DNA from: Verrucomicrobiales bacterium
GTDB taxonomy: Bacteria > Verrucomicrobiota > Verrucomicrobiia > Limisphaerales > UBA1096
DNA length: 10,632 bases
Assembly: GCA_002721375.1 (NCBI GenBank)
Contig: PBKH01000062.1
Span: forward strand, 52,823 to 63,454
Direction: 5' to 3'
This document shows, piece by piece, positions 1-7,298 of this stretch (position 1 is the stretch's first letter; each line of letters begins with the position of its first letter). Made by a program: the position numbers and the translations under genes. The notes beneath the pieces are model-generated. The model was not told the origin of the DNA. It was given only the letters and a program-made list of their open reading frames with translations, and did not search any database.

Positions 1-35
1 AAAAGATACCACCTCAACAAAGTGACGGCAACTTC

Positions 36-55
36 ATTGTGAAAAAATTCACAAT
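36..55. promoter_or_regulatory. CRP/FNR-type palindromic operator candidate upstream of gdhA
   Basis: A perfect inverted repeat with 8-base arms (ATTGTGAA and TTCACAAT) around an AAAA centre. Its core, 38-53, reads TGTGA-N6-TCACA, the same form as the consensus bound by CRP-family regulators in Proteobacteria. It sits about 150 bases upstream of the gdhA start in A+T-rich DNA, a plausible place for an activator or repressor of a nitrogen/carbon gene. It lacks a GC-rich stem and a following T-run, so it is a poor terminator. That it is bound by a CRP/FNR protein is inference; the regulator and its specificity in this organism are unknown. Confidence 0.4.
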
Positions 56-205
56 CTGTAAGAAAAGGATATTTCAACCACTTATGGGAAGAAACAGACC
101 ATCTATAGACGTAGTACCTGTTCTGCTAGAAAATTATTCTGTTTACTAAAAAATTTAAAATTGATTGCATTTCTGAACATTTTCATCACAAAGACTCCTT
201 CTGAA

Positions 206-1621
206 ATGAGCAATCAGCCAGAACTCTCCTTTCGCGAAAGCGTCGACCTAATGTTTAACCGAGCCATCGAAACGATGGATCTGCCTCTGGGCTTGGCCGA
301 ACAAATTCGGAGCTGCAATTCCGTTTATCAGGTCCAATTTGGCGTCAAGCTGGACAATCAGTACGAGGTTTTCACTGGCTGGCGCGCCGTACACAGCGAG
401 CACATCCTACCGGTGAAGGGCGGTATCCGTTACGCCGACTTCGCAAATCAGGACGAAGTCGAGGCGCTTGCGGCACTGATGTCCTACAAGTGCGCCATAG
501 TGATGATCCCATTTGGTGGCTCCAAGGGCGCGCTAAAGATCGACCCCCGGCAATACAGTGAAAAGGACCTTGAGAAAATAACCCGCCGCTTCGCACAGGA
601 ATTGGCCAAGCGAGACCTTATCCACCCCAGCCTTAACGTGCCTGCACCTGACATGGGCACAGGTGAACGCGAGATGGGTTGGATCTCCGACACATACCAA
701 TCCCTATTCCCAGAGCAAGCCAACGGTATGGGCTGCGTCACAGGTAAGCCAGTCCACCTCGGCGGCATTGACGGCCGTGTAGAGGCCACAGGCCGCGGCG
801 TGCAATTCGGCCTGCGCGAATTCTTCCGCCACCCAGAGGACATCACCCGTGCAGGACTAAATGGCACGCTCGAAGGCAAGCGCATTGTTGTACAGGGCCT
901 AGGTAATGTTGGCTACCACGCGGCGAAGTTTCTCAGCGAAGAAGACGGCGCTAAGATCACAGCCATTATCGAACGCGACGGTGCAATCCGCTCCGAGAAT
1001 GGCCTCGACATTGAGATGGTTAAGGCTCACATCGCTGAGCATCATGGTGTGAAGGGTTGCCCCAGTGCTGATTATACCGAAGACGGCGCATCTCTACTCG
1101 AAACCGAGTGCGACATCCTCATTCCTGCCGCAATGGAAGGCGTAATCACCAAAGACAACGCTGCTCGCATTCAAGCGCCGATCATCGCTGAAGCAGCCAA
1201 CGGCCCTGTCACATATGCCGCAGATGAAATACTCCGCAAAAAGGGTACCGTTATTATCCCGGACGCTTACCTCAACGCCGGTGGAGTTACGGTCTCTTAT
1301 TTCGAATGGGTGAAAAACCTGGCCCGCATTCGCTTCGGCTATCTCGAACGCCGCAACGAGGAGCGGCGTGGCCAGATAATCGTCGAAACCCTCGAGAAGA
1401 TGCTTGGTACCACCGTCCCACCGGAACTCCGAGCTCAACTTACGACAGGCTCGGATGAACTCGCACTCGTCCGCTCCGGCCTCGACGACACCATGCGCAA
1501 CGCCTACAACAAGATACGCGACATTTTTAATACTCGTGACGACGTTGTTGACCTCCGAACCGCCGCTTTCGTCTGCGGGATCGAACGCATTGCCAAACGC
1601 TACGAAAGTATGGGCATTTGA
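206..1621 (+). CDS. gdhA: Glutamate dehydrogenase (Glu/Leu/Phe/Val dehydrogenase family)
   Basis: A 471-residue cytoplasmic enzyme catalysing the reversible reductive amination of 2-oxoglutarate with ammonium to glutamate. The N-terminal substrate domain carries KGGIRY (about 71-76), MSYKCA with K95, PFGGSKG with the catalytic-type K107, and PAPDMGTGE with the catalytic-type D149. The Rossmann coenzyme domain begins near residue 223, with GLGNVG at 231-236. Acidic residues at 256-258, after the second strand, would favour NAD over NADP, but this is a weak inference. The C-terminal end (RTAAFVCGIERIAKRY) is typical of the hexameric family, and no domain is missing. I chose the ATG at 206. The frame stays open upstream to a TTG at 161, but those 15 extra residues match nothing in the family. 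No Shine-Dalgarno sequence precedes either start. The gene stands first in the window, about 80 bases ahead of cysS on the same strand. Confidence 0.95.
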   Translation: MSNQPELSFRESVDLMFNRAIETMDLPLGLAEQIRSCNSVYQVQFGVKLDNQYEVFTGWRAVHSEHILPVKGGIRYADFANQDEVEALAALMSYKCAIVMIPFGGSKGALKIDPRQYSEKDLEKITRRFAQELAKRDLIHPSLNVPAPDMGTGEREMGWISDTYQSLFPEQANGMGCVTGKPVHLGGIDGRVEATGRGVQFGLREFFRHPEDITRAGLNGTLEGKRIVVQGLGNVGYHAAKFLSEEDGAKITAIIERDGAIRSENGLDIEMVKAHIAEHHGVKGCPSADYTEDGASLLETECDILIPAAMEGVITKDNAARIQAPIIAEAANGPVTYAADEILRKKGTVIIPDAYLNAGGVTVSYFEWVKNLARIRFGYLERRNEERRGQIIVETLEKMLGTTVPPELRAQLTTGSDELALVRSGLDDTMRNAYNKIRDIFNTRDDVVDLRTAAFVCGIERIAKRYESMGI

Positions 1622-1665
1622 CCCGCGATTGACTTAAACTTCTGTCTCCCAACATTGGTTCCAGC

Positions 1666-1683
1666 TTCACTTTGGCAAGTGAA
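1666..1683. other. Small hairpin in the gdhA-cysS gap
   Basis: A perfect inverted repeat, TTCACTT-TGGC-AAGTGAA (7-base arms, 4-base loop), lies between the gdhA stop and the cysS start, ending 21 bases before the cysS ATG. The stem is not GC-rich and no T-run follows, so it is not a convincing intrinsic terminator. It might be an mRNA-processing or weak attenuation hairpin, or chance. No T-box-like leader (long structured leader with a specifier codon) is possible here because the whole gap is only 83 bases. Confidence 0.3.
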
Positions 1684-1704
1684 TGATTAATCTGTCGCCG
1701 CTTT

Positions 1705-3123
1705 ATGGGCTTGAATGTTTTCAACACACTCTCTCGCTCGGTCGAACCGTTCGTTCCACTGGATCCCGATGGAAAAAAAGTCGGCATCTATTGCTGCGGC
1801 CCAACAGTGCACGATTTCGCACACATTGGAAACTTCCGCACCTTTGTGTTCGCAGATGTCGTCCGACGTTATCTCACGTTCCGTGGGTTCAACGTCAACC
1901 ACGTCATGAACATTACGGACGTTGAGGACAAGATTATCCGCCGCGTCAACGAGTCCGGGAAGTCGCTAAGCGAATACACAAATGAATTCGAGAAGGCATT
2001 TTTTAAGGACCTCAAGACACTTGGCTGCCTCATGCCAGACGAGCAACCTCACGCCACAAAATTCATTGGCCCAATCATTAAGCTTATCAAAAAGCTCGAG
2101 AAAAACGGTATCGCATACAGTACTGGAGACGGCTCGGTCTACTTCAGCATAGAAAAATATCGCAAAGCCGGAAACCAATATGGTCAATTGCTTAATCTTA
2201 ACCTCGATGAAATGCGCCCAGGTGAACGAGTTAGCAACGACGAATACGAAAAAGAATCAGTCGCCGACTTCGCGCTATGGAAGTCCCGTGTACCGGAAGA
2301 CGGCGAGGTGTTCTGGAATAGCCCTTGGGGCGAGGGCCGCCCCGGCTGGCACATTGAATGCAGTGCCATGAGCATGGAACTTCTCGGTCCAAGTTTCGAT
2401 CTTCACCTCGGCGGTGAAGATTTAGTTTTTCCTCATCATGAGGATGAAATTGCCCAGAGCGAAGGTGCCTGCATGCATAGTAACGGAAAAAAATTCGTCA
2501 AGTACTGGATGCACGGGGCACATCTGCTGGTAGAAGGCAAAAAAATGAGCAAGTCGCTCGGCAATTTTTTCACCCTGCGCGACCTGTTGGCCAAGGGGTT
2601 CGATGGACGCGAAGTGCGTTATCTGATGATCTCCGCACATTATAGGGAAACATTCAACTTCACACTCGATAACCTCGAAGGTGCAAAAACCGCAATGAGT
2701 CGCATCGACGAATGCACAGCCAAGCTACACGAGCTCACGCTTGGGCAAACGGCTGAGCCAGTCAATGACTCACCGCTTATCTCGGGTTTCACGGAGGCAA
2801 TGGACAACGACCTAAACGTCTCCGCCGCCTGGGCTGCGGTATTCGACTGGGTGCGCGACACCAACCGCAAGCTCACCTCTTCGGGTTTGGATTCTGCAGC
2901 AGCAGCAACCGAACTGGCCAACTGGGAGCAAATCAACAGTGTACTGGGCATCAAGTCTAGAGAAGCGAAAGCGCCAGCTGAGATTCTCGTGTTGGCCGAG
3001 CAACGGCAGGCCGCCCGTAAGGCCAAGGACTTCGCGAGGTCAGACCAGATCCGCGACGAACTCGCCAATCAAGGATGGATTATAGAGGACACCCCCAATG
3101 GACCCCGCGTCAAGCGAGGCTAG
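1705..3123 (+). CDS. cysS: Cysteine--tRNA ligase
   Basis: Class I cytoplasmic aminoacyl-tRNA synthetase of 472 residues that charges tRNA-Cys with cysteine using ATP. The HIGH signature is present as HIGN at 40-43 and the second signature as KMSKS at 280-284. By alignment with the known E. coli enzyme (remembered), the active-site zinc ligands that select cysteine are C31 (in CCGPTVHD), C219 (in WHIECSAM), H244 and E248 (in FPHHEDE). The C-terminal part, rich in helices with 'RSDQIRDELANQGWIIEDT', is the usual anticodon-binding end, and length is normal (E. coli about 461). The ATG at 1705 starts the protein one residue or so before the conserved N-terminal strand; no Shine-Dalgarno sequence is seen. 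It follows gdhA on the same strand and may be co-transcribed with it. The downstream neighbour is convergent. Confidence 0.97.
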   Translation: MGLNVFNTLSRSVEPFVPLDPDGKKVGIYCCGPTVHDFAHIGNFRTFVFADVVRRYLTFRGFNVNHVMNITDVEDKIIRRVNESGKSLSEYTNEFEKAFFKDLKTLGCLMPDEQPHATKFIGPIIKLIKKLEKNGIAYSTGDGSVYFSIEKYRKAGNQYGQLLNLNLDEMRPGERVSNDEYEKESVADFALWKSRVPEDGEVFWNSPWGEGRPGWHIECSAMSMELLGPSFDLHLGGEDLVFPHHEDEIAQSEGACMHSNGKKFVKYWMHGAHLLVEGKKMSKSLGNFFTLRDLLAKGFDGREVRYLMISAHYRETFNFTLDNLEGAKTAMSRIDECTAKLHELTLGQTAEPVNDSPLISGFTEAMDNDLNVSAAWAAVFDWVRDTNRKLTSSGLDSAAAATELANWEQINSVLGIKSREAKAPAEILVLAEQRQAARKAKDFARSDQIRDELANQGWIIEDTPNGPRVKRG

Positions 3124-3212
3124 AATCGCCTCACCGTGAAATTGGAAAAACAAGTTGATTCCTTTCTAACACCTAGAATGAGCCGTCTAGCCAAACGCAA
3201 TTCAAAAATCAA

Positions 3213-3893
3213 TCATCGCTTACAATTGTAACCGTCCGACTCGTATTTTTGCTTGGCCAAGCCGCACACCTCACTGGTGAATGATTCAGGCGGGTGACTA
3301 TCTATGTATCCGTTCTGCTGCAGCATCGCAGCCTCCCATGTCTCGCGATCGATCCCAGTTGCCCTGGCATGAACTGAGCCTTGAATCAACAAGCCGTTTC
3401 TGTTGCGGCGCTGGGCTGCCCCGGCGATTTTTTTTCCGCAATACTGCAGGTCGTTTTTTTCCGCACCAACGAAGCATTGGCCGGGGCCAGCTGAACGCTT
3501 TTCGGTGCAAAGCTCTGTTGGCACACCGCAAATATCAAAGGCGCATTTCAACCAGTTATGAACCCTTCGGTAGCTTTCCTCCGCCTTTAACTGCCACCAC
3601 TTGTGGTTGGGCGGGAATATCATGCTGTACGTCCATTCATACTTGTCGTGGCAAACCAGCCCTCCACCCGTAGGGCGACGGATGAGGGGGCGCGATTCCG
3701 TCAACTTCTCAACATCGGCATAGCGTTGAAAATAACCAAAAGACGATGCTACGCAATTCCACGAATAAAACCGAAGTAACGCTTGACCCAGCACGGCTGC
3801 CTCTCGCAACAACAATTCGTCAGCAGCCATGTTCCAAGCTGGCGAAGCCGCATCGCATCGCCAGACACGAATAATTTGGCCAGACTCGGTCAT
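3213..3893 (-). CDS. LipM/LplA-family octanoyl- or lipoyl-transferase
   Basis: A 226-residue biotin/lipoate A/B protein ligase-family enzyme that should attach octanoate or lipoate to lipoyl domains of 2-oxoacid dehydrogenases or GcvH. Visible landmarks are ASPAWNMAADE (15-25), RFYSWN...SFGYFQ (41-56), the RRPTGGG loop (72-78) with H82, and GKKIAGAAQRR (153-163) with the substrate-binding lysine K155. The GQCFVG segment places C140 where, from memory, B. subtilis LipM has its nucleophile C150; true ATP-dependent LplA ligases lack it. The protein is also too short for the C-terminal accessory domain of E. coli LplA. I therefore favour octanoyltransferase (LipM) or the related amidotransferase LipL, but 'lipoate--protein ligase family' is the safe name. 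The start at 3893 overlaps the nth stop as ATGA; an upstream in-frame start at 3992 would only add residues read from inside nth. AGGGA directly precedes the ATG. Last gene of the minus-strand cluster. Confidence 0.88.
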   Translation of the reverse strand: MTESGQIIRVWRCDAASPAWNMAADELLLREAAVLGQALLRFYSWNCVASSFGYFQRYADVEKLTESRPLIRRPTGGGLVCHDKYEWTYSMIFPPNHKWWQLKAEESYRRVHNWLKCAFDICGVPTELCTEKRSAGPGQCFVGAEKNDLQYCGKKIAGAAQRRNRNGLLIQGSVHARATGIDRETWEAAMLQQNGYIDSHPPESFTSEVCGLAKQKYESDGYNCKR

Positions 3894-4555
3894 TCCCTGT
3901 ATTCGCCGCCCTTCTCTGAAGGGCAAAGCACGGCGATCTCGCACGAGCCACATTCTGGTTTTCGTGCAGAACAGCGTCGTCGACCGTGCCAAATAAGCCA
4001 GTGACTAAACATTGTCCAGTGATCACGCTGCACCAGTTTTTGCAGCTCGACCTCAATCTTCTCCGGTGTATTGCCAGACGCTAAACCAAGCCGGCGAGAA
4101 AGGCGTGCCACATGAGTATCCACCACAACGCCTTCGTTAATGTTGAACGCATTACCAAGCACAACGTTAGCGGTCTTGCGCCCCACTCCGGCCAGAGCGA
4201 CCAGCGCCGTCATGTCGGCTGGTACCTCTCCCCCATGATTATCAACCAGAGATCGGCAGCAGTTCTGTATGCTCTTTCCCTTATTTCGAAACAGGCCGAT
4301 GCGCCTAATGTCATTCTGTAGCTCTTCCAACGGCACAGCAACATAGTCGCAAGCATTTCTGTATTTTTTGAATAGTTCGGCCGTCACGATGTTGACCTGC
4401 TTGTCTGTACATTGAGCTGATAAGATAGTAGCGATCAGCAGCTCAAGTGGGTTAGCATGGTCGAGCTCACAGTGAGCATCGGGATAGGTACGCCGGAGGC
4501 TATCAATAACCGCAGCAGTTCGCTCGACCTTGACCTTTATAGACTCCCGAAGCAT
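3890..4555 (-). CDS. nth: Endonuclease III (DNA glycosylase/AP lyase)
   Basis: A 221-residue base-excision repair enzyme that removes oxidised pyrimidines and nicks abasic sites. The helix-hairpin-helix is at about 118-135 (LAGVGRKTAN) with the catalytic lysine K127; the conserved catalytic aspartate is D146 in VVVDTHVARL. The C-terminal [4Fe-4S] loop is complete: C195-X6-C202-X2-C205-X5-C211, the standard spacing. Length agrees with E. coli Nth (211). The start at 4555 lies 3 bases after the stop of the upstream secreted-protein gene, and the stop overlaps the next start by 4 bases (ATGA), so translation of the transferase gene is likely coupled to nth. No Shine-Dalgarno sequence is seen before the ATG. 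All key residues are present, so it should be active. Confidence 0.97.
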   Translation of the reverse strand: MLRESIKVKVERTAAVIDSLRRTYPDAHCELDHANPLELLIATILSAQCTDKQVNIVTAELFKKYRNACDYVAVPLEELQNDIRRIGLFRNKGKSIQNCCRSLVDNHGGEVPADMTALVALAGVGRKTANVVLGNAFNINEGVVVDTHVARLSRRLGLASGNTPEKIEVELQKLVQRDHWTMFSHWLIWHGRRRCSARKPECGSCEIAVLCPSEKGGEYRE

Positions 4556-4558
4556 GGT

Positions 4559-6068
4559 TTAATTTGGACCAAACAACGGTGATCTAGTAGCTGATTTCGG
4601 GATGGAAGCTTCCGGCTTAAACAACGCAAGACGCCGGTCCACGGAATCGAGTTGCCGCACAGCCTCGTCGATTACAGGTGCTACCTTAGGTCGCATCTGA
4701 CCACGTCGCGGACGAAACGACTCGATACGCTGCCGGGCTGCAACGTAATTCTGCAGGATGCGACCATACTCATTAACAAAAGGGATAAGTTGCCGTGGCA
4801 TCTTGAGACGTGCGATCAGAAGTTGGTTAACCTTCTGCACGAGCGTTTGCTTTTGCACAACAAAATTCCAACCCTGAATCGCCTGTTGAAGCGTAACCTC
4901 TGCTTCAAGCGGTGAGTCGGCGTCATTTAAACGCACTTCAGCGGGCAACATAAGTAGGCTCTCGAGCTTCTCCACCGCCTCACGCTGAGTCCAGTTTTGA
5001 TACTGATTTTGGCCGGTCAACTGCACAATCATCACAGACCACCATTTCTCGACCACCAGCATGTCGGCAAACAGATCGCCGTAAACATTCAGAAAACTGG
5101 TTTGCCAATTTAAGTTGTCCGGTAAATGACGGATCATGTTTTGCAGACGTGCAGGCCCAAGTGGAACAGCCAGCAATCGATCCAACAACAAGTGTGCGCA
5201 AGCCTGAAAATCCCTCCAATTATCCCCGCGCAAATGCGACGGGGACGGCATCGCGAGTTCGCTAAAGTCGAAAGCCCGACGACCGCTCAACCTCGACCGC
5301 ACCTCGGCCAGTGAGTCGTGGCGGCGCACATTCCTGACCACCTCCTCTGTAGGCCTATCCACCCCGCCCTGTTCCGGCTTTCCCAGAACAAGCACCAGTT
5401 CCGGTTGAGCCAAAAGCACCTGCGCAAACCCAACCGTTAGCCAGAGAGGAATCTCTGTATCACGTAGCTGAGGCTTTTGATTGGCCAGATCGAGCAAGGT
5501 TACCTGAACCAGCGCACGGATAAGTTTATCTGGCCCGATTTCGCTCGGCAGTCTCAATTCATATGTGAAACCGTTAAGATGGCGTTCGGTCACCACCTGT
5601 ACCGCGACCTTGTAAGACATCGACGGTTCAAGACGCAGTTTCACCCTGCTGCCTGGCAACGGAGGCAAACCAAGGCGTGCCAGCAGCGCATGACGAACGC
5701 GTTCGGCGGTGACTACAGCATAGCCCGGTGCAATTAGGATGGTGTTGACGTTCGCATCAAGGATACCGCCTCGACGCTTGGGCGACATCGGCCCGTAAGC
5801 CACGAACTGACCCGACCGACTACTGACTGTCTTATAGCCAGAGCGCGGTTGCAAAAGCCGGTTGATGTCCGGCGGCAACCGATCCAGCGGAGTCTCTCCT
5901 TGGCCAATCGGCTTGGGCTGAACCCTTCTCGGAGGCATCCCCGGCTCGGGCGGCTCGGGCTTTGTCTTCACCTGCTTCTCGGCCGGCTGTGGGATAATCG
6001 GCCCCACTTGACCAAGCGCCCCAGCACAGTGTACTAAGCCGAAAAAAATAAGATATAATCTTAAGCAA
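4559..6068 (-). CDS. Secreted protein resembling an inactive gluzincin-type peptidase; start unresolved
   Basis: About 500 residues of unknown function. After a hydrophobic leader and a Pro-rich linker (roughly 5890-6000) comes a body with SRSGQFVAYGP and a segment at about 5420-5515 arranged like the active-site region of gluzincin metallopeptidases. A helix containing LVQVTLLDLA stands where HExxH would be, followed by PLWLTVGFAQ where families usually have PxWLxEGLA. The zinc-binding His and Glu residues are missing, so proteolysis is unlikely. The C-terminal half (4559-5300) is helical. I recall similar proteins in Verrucomicrobia. The start is a problem: the open frame runs back into fmdB, and I find no ATG, GTG or TTG between 6199 and 6007 in this frame. 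A TTG at 6068, directly after the fmdB stop, begins a good signal peptide in another frame that joins this frame only if one T of a T7 run is skipped. I use that as the provisional start. Confidence 0.75.
6042..6048 (-). other. T7 run at the apparent frame break in the signal peptide
   Basis: Seven A on the plus strand (seven T in the coding strand). Upstream of it the frame from TTG 6068 reads MLKIISYFF; downstream the long open frame reads FGLVHCAGALGQVGP. With six instead of seven T the two join into one normal type I signal peptide. Possible reasons are a sequencing or assembly indel, transcriptional slippage, a true mutation, or non-standard initiation at the ATT at 6049. Other runs of 7-8 identical bases in this window, inside cysS, fmdB, the TPR gene and the transferase gene, do not disturb their frames. 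Confidence 0.5.
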
Positions 6069-6401
6069 TCACGCTTGTTTCTTGGACGACGATTTACCGC
6101 TGCTTTTGGTTTTTTTAGATTTACTGTTGGATTTATTTTTTTTGTCGCTCTTCGAGGATGAATCCGAATTTTTCTTCGACTCGGATTCCTTTTTGGCACC
6201 AGCCTTATAGCTTTCGCTGCGATAGTCCGTCTCGTAGAAGCCACTACCCTTGAAAATGATTCCAGCGCCGGTGCCAATGAGACGGCGAACCCTACCATTG
6301 CAAGCCTTCCTTGGGCAGGTCTCCAGCGCATCAGCTGTAATGGATTGAAACAACTCAAACTCGTGGTCGCACTTTTCGCAAACGTACTCGTAGGTCGGCA
6401 T
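6069..6401 (-). CDS. FmdB-family zinc ribbon protein with Lys/Ser-rich tail
   Basis: 110 residues. The N-terminal half is the CxxC_CXXC_SSSS / FmdB regulatory-protein domain: MPTYEYVCEKC start, C8-x2-C11, then C29-x4-C34, then RRLIG and the FKGSGFYETDYR ending at about residue 61. The second cysteine pair has a C-x4-C spacing (CPRKAC) instead of the usual C-x2-C, which could still bind zinc. From about 67 to the end the protein is low-complexity Lys, Ser and Asn, probably disordered and basic, possibly contacting nucleic acid. FmdB was named from a putative regulator of formamidase; the molecular role of the family is not established. The ATG at 6401 gives the canonical family N-terminus. It is the first gene of the minus-strand cluster, and its TGA stop abuts a TTG (TGATTG), the likely start of the following secreted protein. 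Confidence 0.92.
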   Translation of the reverse strand: MPTYEYVCEKCDHEFELFQSITADALETCPRKACNGRVRRLIGTGAGIIFKGSGFYETDYRSESYKAGAKKESESKKNSDSSSKSDKKNKSNSKSKKTKSSGKSSSKKQA

Positions 6402-6426
6402 AGACTATCGGTTCCAAAAAAACACT

Positions 6427-6456
6427 AATTAACTGCTCGAACACATCGAAAGTCAA
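6427..6456 (-). promoter_or_regulatory. Possible sigma-70 promoter for the fmdB cluster
   Basis: On the minus strand TTGACT (6456-6451) is followed, 18 bases on, by TTAATT (6432-6427), about 25 bases before the fmdB ATG. The -35 box matches the consensus in 5 of 6 positions, the -10 box in only 3. It lies in the 120-base divergent gap between fmdB and the Nif3-like gene, where promoters for both directions are expected. For the plus strand, TAATAT near 6473 could serve as a -10 box, but I see no matching -35. Confidence 0.3.
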
Positions 6457-6521
6457 GACTCGGACGGCTCGAATAATATTTCCCGCTTGGCTTAAAGAGG
6501 CTAGGTTGGTTATCTCACTTC

Positions 6522-7283
6522 ATGGCAAGTACCAAGCTCGCCAACATCGTTGCTCACTGCAACCGCACCCTCAAGCCTGAGTCGTTCGAAGACTGGCCCG
6601 GAGCAGTGAACGGATTACAGGTGGATAATGACGGCAGTGTATCCCGCATTGCCGCCGCGGTCGATGCCACCCTGAACACGGTCAAAAAGGTCATCGACGT
6701 AGGGGCAGACTTATTAATTGTACATCATGGACTGTTCTGGGGGGCGACGCACCCGTGGACTGGTAATCGCTACAAACTATTGCGAATGCTGCTCGACAAC
6801 AAAATCGCCGTTTACAGCTCGCACCTGCCATTAGACGCGCATCCTAAGCTCGGAAACAATGCCCAACTTTGCAAGGCTCTTGGGATTAAGACTCCAAGGC
6901 CTTTTTTCTCTGAACGCGGGCAGGAAATCGGCCTTAGGGGTACGCTTGACTTATCCCGCATTCAATTGGCCAAACGCTTAGCCAAGGCTACCGGTGCCAA
7001 GCCAACGGTTTTGCCGGGGGGTGGTGCGCGTTGCCGCAAAATCGGCGTCGTCACTGGAGGAGCGGGTGCTGAGATGAAGACGGCGGTCGACGAAGGCGTG
7101 GATACATTCATCACCGGGGAAGGACCGCACTGGACATTCGCACTGGCCGAGGATTTGGGATTGAATGTTTTCTACGGTGGCCACTACGCAACAGAAACTT
7201 TCGGCGTCAAGGCGCTCTGCGAGCACTTATCCAAAAAGTTCAAGCTGCCTTGGACGTTCATCGATCACCCTACCGGCCTGTAA
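6522..7283 (+). CDS. Nif3-like dinuclear metal-centre protein (YbgI/YqfO family)
   Basis: A 253-residue protein of the Nif3/DUF34 family, which forms toroidal hexamers with two metal ions per subunit. The ligands are all visible: H68-H69 in LIVHHGLFW, H101 and D105 in SSHLPLDAH, and H221 with E225 in GGHYATE. The length fits the short form without the inserted PII-like domain seen in longer Gram-positive members. The biochemical function is not settled: suggestions include GTP cyclohydrolase I type 2 (an annotation often copied) and metal-insertion roles. The ATG at 6522 starts two residues before the usual first helix; only a distant purine-rich stretch (AAAGAGG, about 22 bases upstream) is present. 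It opens the plus-strand run with the small secreted protein, parB and def, with a 15-base gap to the next gene, so co-transcription is likely. Confidence 0.93.
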   Translation: MASTKLANIVAHCNRTLKPESFEDWPGAVNGLQVDNDGSVSRIAAAVDATLNTVKKVIDVGADLLIVHHGLFWGATHPWTGNRYKLLRMLLDNKIAVYSSHLPLDAHPKLGNNAQLCKALGIKTPRPFFSERGQEIGLRGTLDLSRIQLAKRLAKATGAKPTVLPGGGARCRKIGVVTGGAGAEMKTAVDEGVDTFITGEGPHWTFALAEDLGLNVFYGGHYATETFGVKALCEHLSKKFKLPWTFIDHPTGL

Positions 7284-7298
7284 TACCCGAAATTACCC

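Noticed and set aside
161..205. N-terminal extension of glutamate dehydrogenase from a TTG
   Set aside because: The 15 extra residues are not like the family N-terminus, there is no ribosome site, and an ATG at 206 fits the usual start.
2640..3068. 142-codon open frame antisense to cysS, and similar ones antisense to gdhA (484-885, 1094-1438) and parB (8289-8663)
   Set aside because: They lie wholly inside well-supported genes, have no recognisable domains and biased compositions expected of shadow frames.
3173..3190. CTAGA-N8-TCTAG inverted repeat between cysS and the convergent transferase gene as a terminator
   Set aside because: Only 5-base arms, A+T-containing, and no T-run on either strand; no convincing terminator is visible in this 89-base gap.
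3894..3992. Longer lipoate-family reading frame
   Set aside because: The extra 33 residues are read from inside nth, and the ATGA overlap start gives the standard length and N-terminus.
6072..6358. Extension of the secreted protein frame through fmdB
   Set aside because: This stretch is the shadow of fmdB; its Arg/Lys-rich content is the shifted reading of the fmdB Lys/Ser tail and makes a poor signal peptide.
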